Shown here in pieces: positions 37,782 through 45,672 of a DNA stretch of 64,000 nucleotides. Origin of the DNA: a virus. The number at the start of each line of letters is the position of its first letter. Within the stretch, counting starts at the first letter, position 1. The notes under the pieces are model-generated. The model did no database searches. It saw only the letters and a program-made list of their open reading frames with translations, and had not been told where the DNA came from. A program made the position numbers and the translations under genes. Location of the stretch: positions 62,001-126,000 of IMG/VR virus record IMGVR_UViG_3300027782_000025. One strand, written 5' to 3'.

Positions 37782-39259
37782 GTTAAATAAAACCAATTCT
37801 TATTATTTAGTGTAACCACTCTTGAATTAGTAACAGCAATACTACTTCCACCCTGCGTTGGTGGCACGGCCCCACGCGTCCCGCGTGGTGATGGCGGCGG
37901 CGGCGGCGGATCTACAACCGGTGTAGGTGTCAATGGCGTGGGTGTAGGCGTCGGAACATAGGGCGGCGGTACTACGGGTGTAGGCGGTGGGGCTGGAGGA
38001 AATATAGGCGTCGGTGTCGTCGGCGGCTCTGGTGGTTGAAGCGGCGTTGGTGTGCCAGTAGAAGTAGGTGTAGGCGTTGGTTTTGGCGGTACTGGCGGAG
38101 GGTCTGGAAACTGCGTAGCAGAACCGCAAGCAAAAGTTAAACAAAAATCTTGTGCTGGTAAAGCAAATTCAGCATCGCTCAGTTTCTGCGATAGATCTGC
38201 TAAGATCTTGCGAGCCTGATTATCAATGCTAGTTATATATTCCTTAGCTCTGGCACCTAATTCTGCATCAATTTTATTTAAACTCGCCTGATATTCGCTA
38301 ACCACCGCTTTGATATAATCTGATAATGTTAAACTAGAATCGAATTGGACAGGTACATCACTAGAATCTGTAGATCCAGTTGGTAATCGTAGTACAGTTA
38401 AATCAAGCCTTGTAAAATCTCCCGCTGGTTGCTGAAGCTGCCAATCGCTTAGTTTAACTTCATTACAATCTCTAGCATCCGCAGGATAACGCAGATACCT
38501 TTGTAATAAAGAGGCTGACAGCCTATTCGCGGCTCCATTTTGGATATCTAGTTCACTCTTTGTAAAGATCATCTGGTGCCCGCCGCCTTCAAACCCAAGC
38601 AGATTCAAGTCAACAATAGCACTATCAGATAATTCATTAGGTAAGTCATGATATAATATGCCATTGAGATTATAAATAGTCTTCCCGTTGAGTCCTATTC
38701 TTCCATCTACCCCTAGCGGACCTAGGTAATCAAAACCGTGTTTCCCTGGTGGCCCCTCTAGGCCTTTGGGTCCGGTGTCGCCTTTAGACCCTGGTAGATC
38801 AATCGTCAAAGAGTTTAGAAAATTATCGCTTAACGAAAAGTTTAATGCCGGCGGTGTCGGTCCATCAGGAACCAGTATAGCTTTTGATGGCGAACAGTTC
38901 GCAGTGTCTGGTGTCCTGCCGACTGGTGTAAAAACTGAACATGTTATATCGATAGAATCACTAACTAATGTTATATTCCCAGATATTGTGCCGTCGGCGC
39001 CAATGCCAGTTAGACCCGCTTTTGGATCTACTATGATCGAAAAACTACCAGGCGTATCGGTTTGTATAGTATCTATAAAGGCTTTGTCAATTTTGTTGAG
39101 ATAGCCGATTATTTCAGACGAAGCTACTTCAGGCGACTGAGCGACACCTTGACGTTCCCATAGATCATTTGATTTATTATAAACCCATCTAGTATCTCTA
39201 GAATAGTCAATAAATACTTGACCATCATACGGGTATTGTGGTAATAAATTATCAACCAT
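37778..39259 (-). CDS. fibre-like protein with collagen and Pro-rich regions
   Basis: 493 residues. The N-terminus (LLPQYPYDGQVFIDYSRDTR, then W-V-Y-N-K) is the same kind of fibre-attachment module as in the next gene. A short collagen-like stretch (PGSKGDTGPKGLEGPPG) lies near residue 155-172, followed by a helical region rich in coiled-coil heptads (about 310-365) and a long Pro/Thr region (about 385-470) ending in a Ser/Gly tip. The similar start suggests it is a paralogous or partner fibre of the 2264-residue protein. AAGAG precedes the ATG. Confidence 0.75.
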   Translation of the reverse strand: MVDNLLPQYPYDGQVFIDYSRDTRWVYNKSNDLWERQGVAQSPEVASSEIIGYLNKIDKAFIDTIQTDTPGSFSIIVDPKAGLTGIGADGTISGNITLVSDSIDITCSVFTPVGRTPDTANCSPSKAILVPDGPTPPALNFSLSDNFLNSLTIDLPGSKGDTGPKGLEGPPGKHGFDYLGPLGVDGRIGLNGKTIYNLNGILYHDLPNELSDSAIVDLNLLGFEGGGHQMIFTKSELDIQNGAANRLSASLLQRYLRYPADARDCNEVKLSDWQLQQPAGDFTRLDLTVLRLPTGSTDSSDVPVQFDSSLTLSDYIKAVVSEYQASLNKIDAELGARAKEYITSIDNQARKILADLSQKLSDAEFALPAQDFCLTFACGSATQFPDPPPVPPKPTPTPTSTGTPTPLQPPEPPTTPTPIFPPAPPPTPVVPPPYVPTPTPTPLTPTPVVDPPPPPPSPRGTRGAVPPTQGGSSIAVTNSRVVTLNNKNWFYLT

Positions 39260-39273
39260 TTAAATTCTCTTGT

Positions 39274-39441
39274 TTATTCGTATTCTTCATCTAATTCATC
39301 TAAATAATCATCATCCACCTCGTCTTCATCTTCAAGATCGTCTTCGTCTATCTCTTCGAAGTCAGAATAGTCATCTTCGGGATTCTCGTCATCACCAAAG
39401 AATTCGAAATCTTCTTCATCATCTCTTTGTGGTATTGGCAT
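39274..39441 (-). CDS. small highly acidic protein, 55 aa
   Basis: A short minus-strand frame from ATG 39441 to TAA 39274-39276, with the strong site GGAGGGATT just before the ATG. The product begins MPIPQRDDEEDFEFFGDDEN and is about half Asp and Glu throughout, with no cysteines or basic clusters. It fills the only sizeable gap between two operon genes and is in the same strand, which supports expression. Acidic phage mini-proteins often act as DNA mimics or scaffold/assembly aids; here that is only a possibility. Confidence 0.7.
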   Translation of the reverse strand: MPIPQRDDEEDFEFFGDDENPEDDYSDFEEIDEDDLEDEDEVDDDYLDELDEEYE

Positions 39442-39453
39442 AATCCCTCCGTT

Positions 39454-39855
39454 CTATTTATTCTCTGTTATTACACGATCCGACAATTTATTTTCGATGA
39501 AATATCCTATTATCAGCAGCGGAATTTGCTCCAATATTCTCCTATCGACTAGTACTCTTTTTCTAGTCATATTAATATAAACCTTATGTCGAATTAGTCT
39601 TTTATATCTTCTAAAATATGTTCCGTGAATGTTTTGTTCAAACGTACTTCTTCGTAAAGCATCATAGAAATCACAAGCATCATCCATATCATGGTATTGG
39701 ATGAGATATTTAACAATATTAACTAGAGTTTCATAAATAGTTTTTATAGGCCAATTTCTGTCGATTTCTGATAGCTTTTCTGCCAACGGATATAGGTATT
39801 TCGGTGTGTCTTCATATCTTATGTCTGGTTTTTCCGACGGAATAATATTTATCAT
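39454..39855 (-). CDS. hypothetical protein, 133 aa
   Basis: Starts inside the end of the nucleotidyltransferase gene (44-base overlap). GGTGAT seven bases upstream supports ATG 39855 rather than 39876. The product is helical and basic in the second half (YFRRYKRLIRHKVYINMTRK), with no known motif. Coupling suggests it acts together with, or regulates, the nucleotidyltransferase. Confidence 0.6.
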   Translation of the reverse strand: MINIIPSEKPDIRYEDTPKYLYPLAEKLSEIDRNWPIKTIYETLVNIVKYLIQYHDMDDACDFYDALRRSTFEQNIHGTYFRRYKRLIRHKVYINMTRKRVLVDRRILEQIPLLIIGYFIENKLSDRVITENK

Positions 39856-40501
39856 ATAATTTATCACCAATCTCATACATTTTTGTTATGTATCCATTAG
39901 CCCTTAGTTTTTTATATGTAAGATTTTCGGTGCCCATTTCGCCAGAGTTTTCTAAACCACATAGCCTATATCTTGCTACTTTTTCTTGTACACGCTCTAT
40001 GTGCGCCATATTATCTTGGCTGGGTTCCAACTTATAAAGATCATCGATAATCTTTTTGATTTTATAATATTTATACTTTGAAGGTTTTTCGACTCTTTTT
40101 TGAGGGCTAGGGCTTTTTATCCAAGTATCATCTATTAGACTATACACGGCGTTTGCTACTAATTCAGCATCTATATCTTGAAAATAAACTTCTACGTCAT
40201 AATTAAGAACATCGACTTGATGCCTGTCATTCCAAATGGTCTTTATTTGGTTAAGAAAATCCTCTACATATGTCTGCCCAATATCTAATTCATCGAATTT
40301 CACTATGAAGTGAAGGTCAAGATCAGAATGACTGGTATAATTATATCCGGCTAGACTGCCAGTAAATATTATGTCGTTTACTTTATCCTTCGGAATTTTT
40401 GAGTCCCTAAGTATGCGGTGTGATAATTTTAATAGAGCATCTCTAACTTCTCGGCGCAACCGATTATTAACCCATATGTCTGTATTCAATTTAGAATGCA
40501 T
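39812..40501 (-). CDS. nucleotidyltransferase-fold protein
   Basis: 229 residues with the polymerase beta-like signature IIFTGSLAGYNYTSHSDLDL: Gly-Ser at 48-49 and the Asp-x-Asp at 60 and 62 that bind the metal, with a third acidic strand DVEVYFQD near 105. This fold transfers a nucleotide to protein, RNA or small molecules, and is common in large phages without known substrate. The C-terminal helical part (about 125-229) is basic. AGAGGATC precedes the ATG, and a TTAAATATAAT element lies upstream at 40520. Confidence 0.8.
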   Translation of the reverse strand: MHSKLNTDIWVNNRLRREVRDALLKLSHRILRDSKIPKDKVNDIIFTGSLAGYNYTSHSDLDLHFIVKFDELDIGQTYVEDFLNQIKTIWNDRHQVDVLNYDVEVYFQDIDAELVANAVYSLIDDTWIKSPSPQKRVEKPSKYKYYKIKKIIDDLYKLEPSQDNMAHIERVQEKVARYRLCGLENSGEMGTENLTYKKLRANGYITKMYEIGDKLYDKYYSVGKTRHKI

Positions 40502-40519
40502 TAATAGATCCTCTGATTA

Positions 40520-40527
40520 TATTTAAG
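40520..40527 (-). promoter_or_regulatory. late-promoter-like element CTTAAATA
   Basis: Minus-strand CTTAAATATAATC, matching the TAAATATAAT tail of the TATAAATA element at 29942. It is 19 bases upstream of the nucleotidyltransferase ATG at 40501 with AGAGGA between. Confidence 0.5.
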
Positions 40528-40541
40528 TGACGGAGATCAAA

Positions 40542-40958
40542 ATGAGAACATTAGAAGTGCTTCTATCGGTTTCAAACAAACCCAAAACCGATAACGGCAT
40601 AGTAAAGACTGATGTTAAATTTTCGTGGCTAGATGGAAGCCCTATACCATTAAGTTTTAATAATCTTTGTGTCATAGGATTAAAAACGCTTTTTAAAAAG
40701 AGAGAAATCGTCGACGGCCCGATAGAAATCATCATGCGTGACATCGCTAATATTGATGAACCGGTTACAAAGATAAACAACATACGGGGAAGACGTTTCT
40801 TCATGACAACCGAAGATAACAAAGCATATTTTTGGCTGTGTAATGGTATAAAAACCGACTTGTTTTTTAATCTGGAAAAAGAGGAGCAAGAGATTTTGAA
40901 TTGGCTCCTGCCCCCTAGAGAAGGCGAAACGAAATGGTTTGATCTTATCGCCTATTAA
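40542..40958 (+). CDS. hypothetical protein, 138 aa
   Basis: An isolated plus-strand gene. GGAG six bases before ATG 40542 decides this start over GTG 40527. The protein looks like a compact beta-rich domain (TLEVLLSVSNKP, VKFSWLDGSPIPLSF, EIIMRDIANIDEP) and has no recognised family. It is divergent from the nucleotidyltransferase gene and overlaps the convergent haem-motif gene by 14 bases. Confidence 0.65.
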   Translation: MRTLEVLLSVSNKPKTDNGIVKTDVKFSWLDGSPIPLSFNNLCVIGLKTLFKKREIVDGPIEIIMRDIANIDEPVTKINNIRGRRFFMTTEDNKAYFWLCNGIKTDLFFNLEKEEQEILNWLLPPREGETKWFDLIAY

Positions 40959-42069
40959 CATCAAAATAGAGATCACCATCGGTCACTTTAGACCTATGAA
41001 TAATGTAACCGTTATCCTCTAAATAACTATTTATCGTTACACCAGCGCCTATTCCGTTGTAGCTTATGCAATTTTTATCGAAGATATGAAATGAAAAAAT
41101 TCCATCGCTACCTCTGATTTTACCGTACCAATCTCTAGCAAAATCAAAATTATCAACATGTTTATTAGTAGAATCGTGACATCTTGCACACGACTTGCTG
41201 GTTACCTCTATAAAATCGGCATCATACTTAACCGGCACTATACCAAAGCCTTCTTCGATCGTGACTGTTGTCGGCCCGTCTGATTTGCCATTCCATGATG
41301 TACCGACTGCAGAGCGAAATGGCCTACTCTTTAGTAGACTAGCAGCCTTTTCTTTTGATATGCCGGGAAGAATAATCCTCTGTATTTTAGAACTAAAAAC
41401 CCGTCGATTTGGCTGAGAATCTTCAAGGATCATTGCGTCTTTATTCAGCATATCTGCACCAACATAAAGCCTTACTAACTCATCATCCTTCCTATAATCG
41501 GTAAAATTCTTAACAATTTGTTCGCGTAATTCCGAAGCGCTATTATAAGGCCGCAAAGTGTCAATAATCCATGTCTCTTTGCTCTTGGTACGTGTCCTTA
41601 TTTCGAAGCAATCACCAATTTGGTATAGTATTTCTCCGAACACAGTCCCCCTAGGATATATCCAATTATAACCATCATTGGCTATGTATTCGTATGCTAT
41701 TGGAATGGTTTTACCATCTAATTTAGGAAGGCTCATAAATTTAATAGTCGAGACGCCGTCTGTGCGGTGCGTCCCAGCAGGCTTACCCCATGGGAATTCT
41801 TTATTTCCATTGCCATGCGGCTCTGAGCGATTGGCACTTATGTTATAGATAGGGCTGTGAATACCCCTCAAAGAGCCACGGAAGTCTTGGTACGCCATAG
41901 GTAACGTTTCAGTATCATAGAATCTAATCTGATCAGAGAAGAGTATCTTAGAAAGGCTTTCAGACTCTATTTTTGGTAACCCCAATATGATTTGCTTTGC
42001 TTTGATCTGATCGTAGAAAAAATCCTGCGAAACTGCTGCCGTTACAGCCAGAAAAATAACTCCATACAT
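40945..42069 (-). CDS. exported protein with a haem c motif (CxxCH)
   Basis: 374 residues. MYGVIFLAVTAAVSQ is a short secretion signal. A single CARCH haem-attachment motif occurs at about residues 294-298, in the context SKSCARCHDSTNKHVDNFD, followed by a DWYGKIRGSDG stretch; no Met is present after it, so the second axial ligand is uncertain. The rest is a unique beta-rich domain. c-type cytochromes need the host's periplasmic maturation system. The strong AGGAGG site lies partly within a small hairpin (42080-42097). Cytochrome-like proteins are rare in phages. Function is unknown; planctomycete-type exported cytochromes are the nearest style I know. Confidence 0.7.
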   Translation of the reverse strand: MYGVIFLAVTAAVSQDFFYDQIKAKQIILGLPKIESESLSKILFSDQIRFYDTETLPMAYQDFRGSLRGIHSPIYNISANRSEPHGNGNKEFPWGKPAGTHRTDGVSTIKFMSLPKLDGKTIPIAYEYIANDGYNWIYPRGTVFGEILYQIGDCFEIRTRTKSKETWIIDTLRPYNSASELREQIVKNFTDYRKDDELVRLYVGADMLNKDAMILEDSQPNRRVFSSKIQRIILPGISKEKAASLLKSRPFRSAVGTSWNGKSDGPTTVTIEEGFGIVPVKYDADFIEVTSKSCARCHDSTNKHVDNFDFARDWYGKIRGSDGIFSFHIFDKNCISYNGIGAGVTINSYLEDNGYIIHRSKVTDGDLYFDVNRR

Positions 42070-42079
42070 AATACCGACC

Positions 42080-42097
42080 TCCTGCTATTAGGCAGGA
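42080..42097 (-). other. hairpin overlapping the ribosome site of the haem-motif gene
   Basis: TCCTGC pairs with GCAGGA around a six-base loop, and the downstream arm contains part of the AGGAGG ribosome site of the gene starting at 42069. It could restrict translation until it is opened, or be a weak terminator of the upstream gene. The stem is only six base pairs. Confidence 0.3.
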
Positions 42098-42100
42098 TTG

Positions 42101-42466
42101 TCAGGAATCACTATCCTGATCATCAGACTCCTGCCTCATATCTTTATAATACTCAGCGAAGGCCTTCAAGGCCATGCCGGTGAGGCCATGGATAGGAGCT
42201 ATAAATTCAGCATTGCATATTTCTAGGCGCTCAGCGACTTCAAAGACATCCTTGCCGTTGTCGCTCTTTCCGTTTAATTCGACACCTAATAATTTATATT
42301 TTAATTCTTCTATAATTTCAGTGACATCCTTGCCTACTAAGTTATTTTCCATCTCTACAAGTATTTTACCATTTCTTCCATATAATTTATAATGTATACC
42401 GTATAAATTTGTGGTGGCTTCGATTTCATATTCCTGATACTCTGAATCGTCTTCAGGCTTATCCAT
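42101..42466 (-). CDS. hypothetical acidic protein, 121 aa
   Basis: 121 residues with acidic ends (MDKPEDDSEYQEYEIE, RQESDDQDSDS) around a small alpha/beta core (YGIHYKLYGRNGKILVEMEN). GGAGGTAGAA is a strong ribosome site, and the ATG lies just after the stop of the preceding gene. No family recognised. Confidence 0.65.
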   Translation of the reverse strand: MDKPEDDSEYQEYEIEATTNLYGIHYKLYGRNGKILVEMENNLVGKDVTEIIEELKYKLLGVELNGKSDNGKDVFEVAERLEICNAEFIAPIHGLTGMALKAFAEYYKDMRQESDDQDSDS

Positions 42467-42468
42467 TT

Positions 42469-43887
42469 CTACCTCCAGCTTTCATTTCCTTCTTCTTCGT
42501 CGTCGTCCCCAAGATGGCGTTCATCATCGCCTAATTCTTCGTCGCCATCATTATAGTCTTCCTGATATCCTGCTTCATTTTCGTCATTATCCTCTTCTCG
42601 CATTGATCTTTCGAGCAATTCTATAAGAGCCTGTTCTGTAGTCGTCCCTTTAGATGGACGACCTTCGGCCATATTATCAGCTAGACCCATCATAATGACA
42701 TGTAATTCCTTAGGATGGGCTGACGCCATGTGCATAACCACATGTGCTAGCTTTGATTTATGCTGAGCAGGAATAATAGACAATAATTCCTTCCAGATTT
42801 TAGGTCCGATCTGGATTTGCGGAAATTCGTTCGCCAAAGTATCTGCCAATCTTATAGCTTCTTTAGAAATCTTTTTATCGACATCAGTAAACTGATGCTG
42901 GGCCAATAAGGTCATTAAGCCTTTAACTAATTCTTGTAAGAGAACAGGAAAGCAAGCAGCTTCAGCTTGAACGGTATCGCCTTTCACCTTAGCTGTTCCC
43001 ATCGCCTGTCCTAAAGATGCGCCGAGCATCATATTCAGATCATAAATCCAATAATGATGAGATGCACCTCTGCCAAAAGCCGAATATAATTGTTGCAGCT
43101 CTGGCGATAGGCGGCCAACCGCATCCATCACTTCTTCTTCAAAATGTCCATTGTGCATGTTATGAATAGCGGATCCTTGGGACAGCAGATTCATCATATG
43201 ACGTTTACCAACTTGCTCTTGAAGCTCCGGAGTCATTTGAACCTTCTCATCGCCGCTCTCATTGTCATCATCATTATCATCTGGTTCAGGCTGTGGCTGC
43301 CTTAGAAATGCTTTTAGAGTCTCTTCGGGACATCCGTATAATTTAGCAACTGCTCTTACTGCTATCTTTTCTAACTGTTTTTTAAATGGCTGTTCTAATG
43401 ACATCATTTTCTGTAGTGCTCGACCAGTTAGCTGACCTAATTGCTGGCGCCGGCGATCTGGAGGTAAATCTTTTAATTCTGGAAATGTTTTAAACAAAGT
43501 GCTATTACTGTCATTATAACCTTGTTCTGCTAATTTAGAACCATGCTTTTTAACCATTTCATGGTCTGTAAATGATACGCCTGGGTGGCCCTTTTCCCAC
43601 ATTTCTTGTGTTCTTGGATGTGTGAACTCACGATATGCTTCATTAATAATGGTCTTTTTAAAGGCTTTTGGCTTTGGTTTAACGTCTGGTGCAGGATTTT
43701 TAAAAGGGTTTTTGGTAGGACTCTCACTTGGCGGAGCTTTAGGCACTATGACCGGTGCTGTTGCTGGGCCAGAAGAGCCCATTGCTTCATCATCATCTTC
43801 ATGCTTTTTTGTAGGATCTGCAAAGACATTTGGATCTTCAGTTAAAAATTTAGCGATGTCATTAACGTCATACTTATCATTCTTCAT
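42469..43887 (-). CDS. conserved head-associated protein, 472 aa
   Basis: N-terminal residues 1-80 are disordered with an early FLTED, a possible prohead-protease site. The core (about 140-420) includes LTGRALQKMMSLEQPFKKQL, EKIAVRAVAKLYGCPEETLK, then GKRHMMNLLSQGSAIHNMHN and SHHYWIYDLNMMLGASLG, a pattern I recognise from conserved proteins near capsid genes of large phages, without a known function. The C-terminus is a strongly acidic tail (EDNDENEAGYQEDYNDGD). GGAG precedes the ATG. It is likely virion-associated. Confidence 0.7.
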   Translation of the reverse strand: MKNDKYDVNDIAKFLTEDPNVFADPTKKHEDDDEAMGSSGPATAPVIVPKAPPSESPTKNPFKNPAPDVKPKPKAFKKTIINEAYREFTHPRTQEMWEKGHPGVSFTDHEMVKKHGSKLAEQGYNDSNSTLFKTFPELKDLPPDRRRQQLGQLTGRALQKMMSLEQPFKKQLEKIAVRAVAKLYGCPEETLKAFLRQPQPEPDDNDDDNESGDEKVQMTPELQEQVGKRHMMNLLSQGSAIHNMHNGHFEEEVMDAVGRLSPELQQLYSAFGRGASHHYWIYDLNMMLGASLGQAMGTAKVKGDTVQAEAACFPVLLQELVKGLMTLLAQHQFTDVDKKISKEAIRLADTLANEFPQIQIGPKIWKELLSIIPAQHKSKLAHVVMHMASAHPKELHVIMMGLADNMAEGRPSKGTTTEQALIELLERSMREEDNDENEAGYQEDYNDGDEELGDDERHLGDDDEEEGNESWR

Positions 43888-43916
43888 ATCATACTCCGTT
43901 GCTAATGGTTAAATTA

Positions 43917-44357
43917 TTAAGACCTTATGGTATTATTAAACCTCTTATATAATTTATCCATCATAGCCATATAGGTATCTTTTCCACCAAGTGTCAGACG
44001 GACGATGTCTGAATCATCTACAATCCCGCCTCGGTCTGGGAAGTATTCCTCACAAGCCACGGTTTCTTCATGGGCATAAAAAAGGTGGGGAACGAGAGAC
44101 GGCACAACCAGCTTATTGCCATCGGTTAAAATGTGATGCTTCTTTTCCGGACCATAAAATTCGATGATTTCTAAATTACCTGTCTTTACTACGAATTCAT
44201 TCGATCGGTGAGTATGATAGTGCAAAGAACAATAACCACCTTTTTCAATATTTAATAGATGCTTACTATATCTCTGACAGGTAAAAACTACATCCGTGTT
44301 TCCCCATATCTTGTTGTTTTCATACCCATCATATAAATAGTAAGGAATTTCTGACAT
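43917..44357 (-). CDS. cupin-domain protein
   Basis: 146 residues with two cupin motifs: GGYCSLHYHTHRSNEFVVK (the G-x5-HxH-x4-E metal-binding motif 1) and VPSLVPHLFYAHEETVACEE (the motif-2 P-x-x-x-H stretch). This is the fold of sugar-phosphate isomerases and epimerases, and the HxH-E-H set is intact, so it could be a sugar isomerase or a metal-dependent dioxygenase-like protein. CAGGAGATC precedes the ATG and a GATAAATA element lies at 44385. It may act with the glycosyltransferases of this genome. Confidence 0.8.
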   Translation of the reverse strand: MSEIPYYLYDGYENNKIWGNTDVVFTCQRYSKHLLNIEKGGYCSLHYHTHRSNEFVVKTGNLEIIEFYGPEKKHHILTDGNKLVVPSLVPHLFYAHEETVACEEYFPDRGGIVDDSDIVRLTLGGKDTYMAMMDKLYKRFNNTIRS

Positions 44358-44379
44358 TATGATCTCCTGCCAAAAGATA

Positions 44380-44616
44380 TTATCTATTTATCAACGTAGG
44401 TGTCTTGCTATTAGCAGAGGCTAACTGCTCTATTTTTTTGACCATTTGCCCAGCGTTTCTAGCATATCGTCGTTTTATTTCACCAACACGCCCATCGCCT
44501 GTTAAATACTGATAAATGTTACCGTTAGGAAAAGCGATCTTTACTTTTCCTGTGCCATCCCAATAGATCATGGTCGGCTTGGCGATACTAGTTTCTAATA
44601 ACATACTAATTTTCAT
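44380..44616 (-). CDS. small KTSC-like protein with capsid-targeting-type N-terminus
   Basis: 78 residues. The N-terminus MKISMLLE matches the T4 capsid-targeting style, ending in L-L-E followed by Thr, a consensus (I/L)xE site of the prohead protease. The remainder, VKIAFPNGNIYQYLTGDGRV, resembles the small KTSC-type domain (strand, NGxxYxY, turn). It is the last of four adjacent genes sharing this N-terminal pattern, so packaging in the head is inferred. Confidence 0.65.
   Translation of the reverse strand: MKISMLLETSIAKPTMIYWDGTGKVKIAFPNGNIYQYLTGDGRVGEIKRRYARNAGQMVKKIEQLASANSKTPTLINR
44385..44392 (-). promoter_or_regulatory. late promoter-like GATAAATA
   Basis: Minus-strand GATAAATAGATAATA, located inside the end of the 78-residue gene and 28 bases upstream of the cupin ATG. 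A start near 44379 would leave a 22-base leader with the CAGGAG site. Confidence 0.55.
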
Positions 44617-44630
44617 TATGATTTACCATT

Positions 44631-45662
44631 TTAGTAATCTCTATCCTTTTTTTGCTTAGATGACTGGACCAAGATTTCCCTTGCTAAATCTCCAGCACTA
44701 TGTATGTCGGCTGAATTTATATCAGCCGCTAGCCCATATATGTTAAATAATATCGAGCCAGTGCCTACTGGCCTCACATCTTTGATGCTTCGATAACCAT
44801 CAATAATTTGCTTATCAGCCAAATAAGAATACATCTCACCAATGTGTTTGATCTCTGACATCTGATCTAAACTAAACTCCATTATTATTTCCTGCCTATA
44901 GTTATTATAGAATCTAATGCTATCTTCTGTAAATTGGATACCTCCGCCACCGGTTTCAAAGACCGCTACATTATAAACCCTATTAAATTCATTGTCATCG
45001 ATCTGCAATTTAAACCCGCCTCCAAAGTCTCGCCACCTATAAGATATAGCCTCATCGTTTAAAAATCTCATACCATTAATGTAATTTGCATATTTCGGAT
45101 AATCTACCGTCACCTCGTTAGTGGTCCTTTTCGCGAATTCATCGAGGTTTTGTGGTGTGGTTAAGTCTTCTATGGCTGTTCGCACTATGAAACCATTCGG
45201 CCTTAATACATCGATGTTTTTAGGGGTGACTGTAATGATTCGTTTAGGATCTCCTTTTTGGGCGCCATTAACAGGTAGTTTTAACTTATCACTCAACACG
45301 AATTTTTTAAAACTTGCCCAATCGGTCGAACCTTTTGTAGCTGCCATTTTGGCTTTAGCTTGATCTATACTTAGTAACCTCTTTTGCTCATGCTCTTGTA
45401 CTTCACGAGCTAGTTTCTGTTCCGCTTCTAAAGCCGCATCGAGATCTTCTTGAGTCCGAGCATATTTTAGAATAGCTTCCTTTTCCCATAATATAGAGTT
45501 TATTAGTGAGCTAATATTCTCGTCCGCCAAGCTATGGTTTCCGGTATCTCTAAAATCTATCGCCCTCTCTAACTTATCTAGCATTTGGGCCATACCGGCT
45601 TTAAGGCGGTCCAAGTCATGCCTGCTTATCGTAGCTTCTGTAATGATTTGTTTTATTTTCAT
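44631..45662 (-). CDS. probable internal head protein, 343 aa
   Basis: Begins MKIKQIITEATISRHDL: a short amphipathic helix ending in I-T-E then Ala, the layout of T4 internal-protein capsid-targeting sequences cleaved by gp21. A coiled-coil helix follows (EQKLAREVQEHEQKRLL, about 90-110) and then a beta-rich domain (about 130-343) with a GGGIQFTEDSIRFYNN stretch. Unknown function. The ribosome site is weak, so it is probably translated from the upstream message. Confidence 0.65.
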   Translation of the reverse strand: MKIKQIITEATISRHDLDRLKAGMAQMLDKLERAIDFRDTGNHSLADENISSLINSILWEKEAILKYARTQEDLDAALEAEQKLAREVQEHEQKRLLSIDQAKAKMAATKGSTDWASFKKFVLSDKLKLPVNGAQKGDPKRIITVTPKNIDVLRPNGFIVRTAIEDLTTPQNLDEFAKRTTNEVTVDYPKYANYINGMRFLNDEAISYRWRDFGGGFKLQIDDNEFNRVYNVAVFETGGGGIQFTEDSIRFYNNYRQEIIMEFSLDQMSEIKHIGEMYSYLADKQIIDGYRSIKDVRPVGTGSILFNIYGLAADINSADIHSAGDLAREILVQSSKQKKDRDY

Positions 45663-45672
45663 AGTTAATTCT

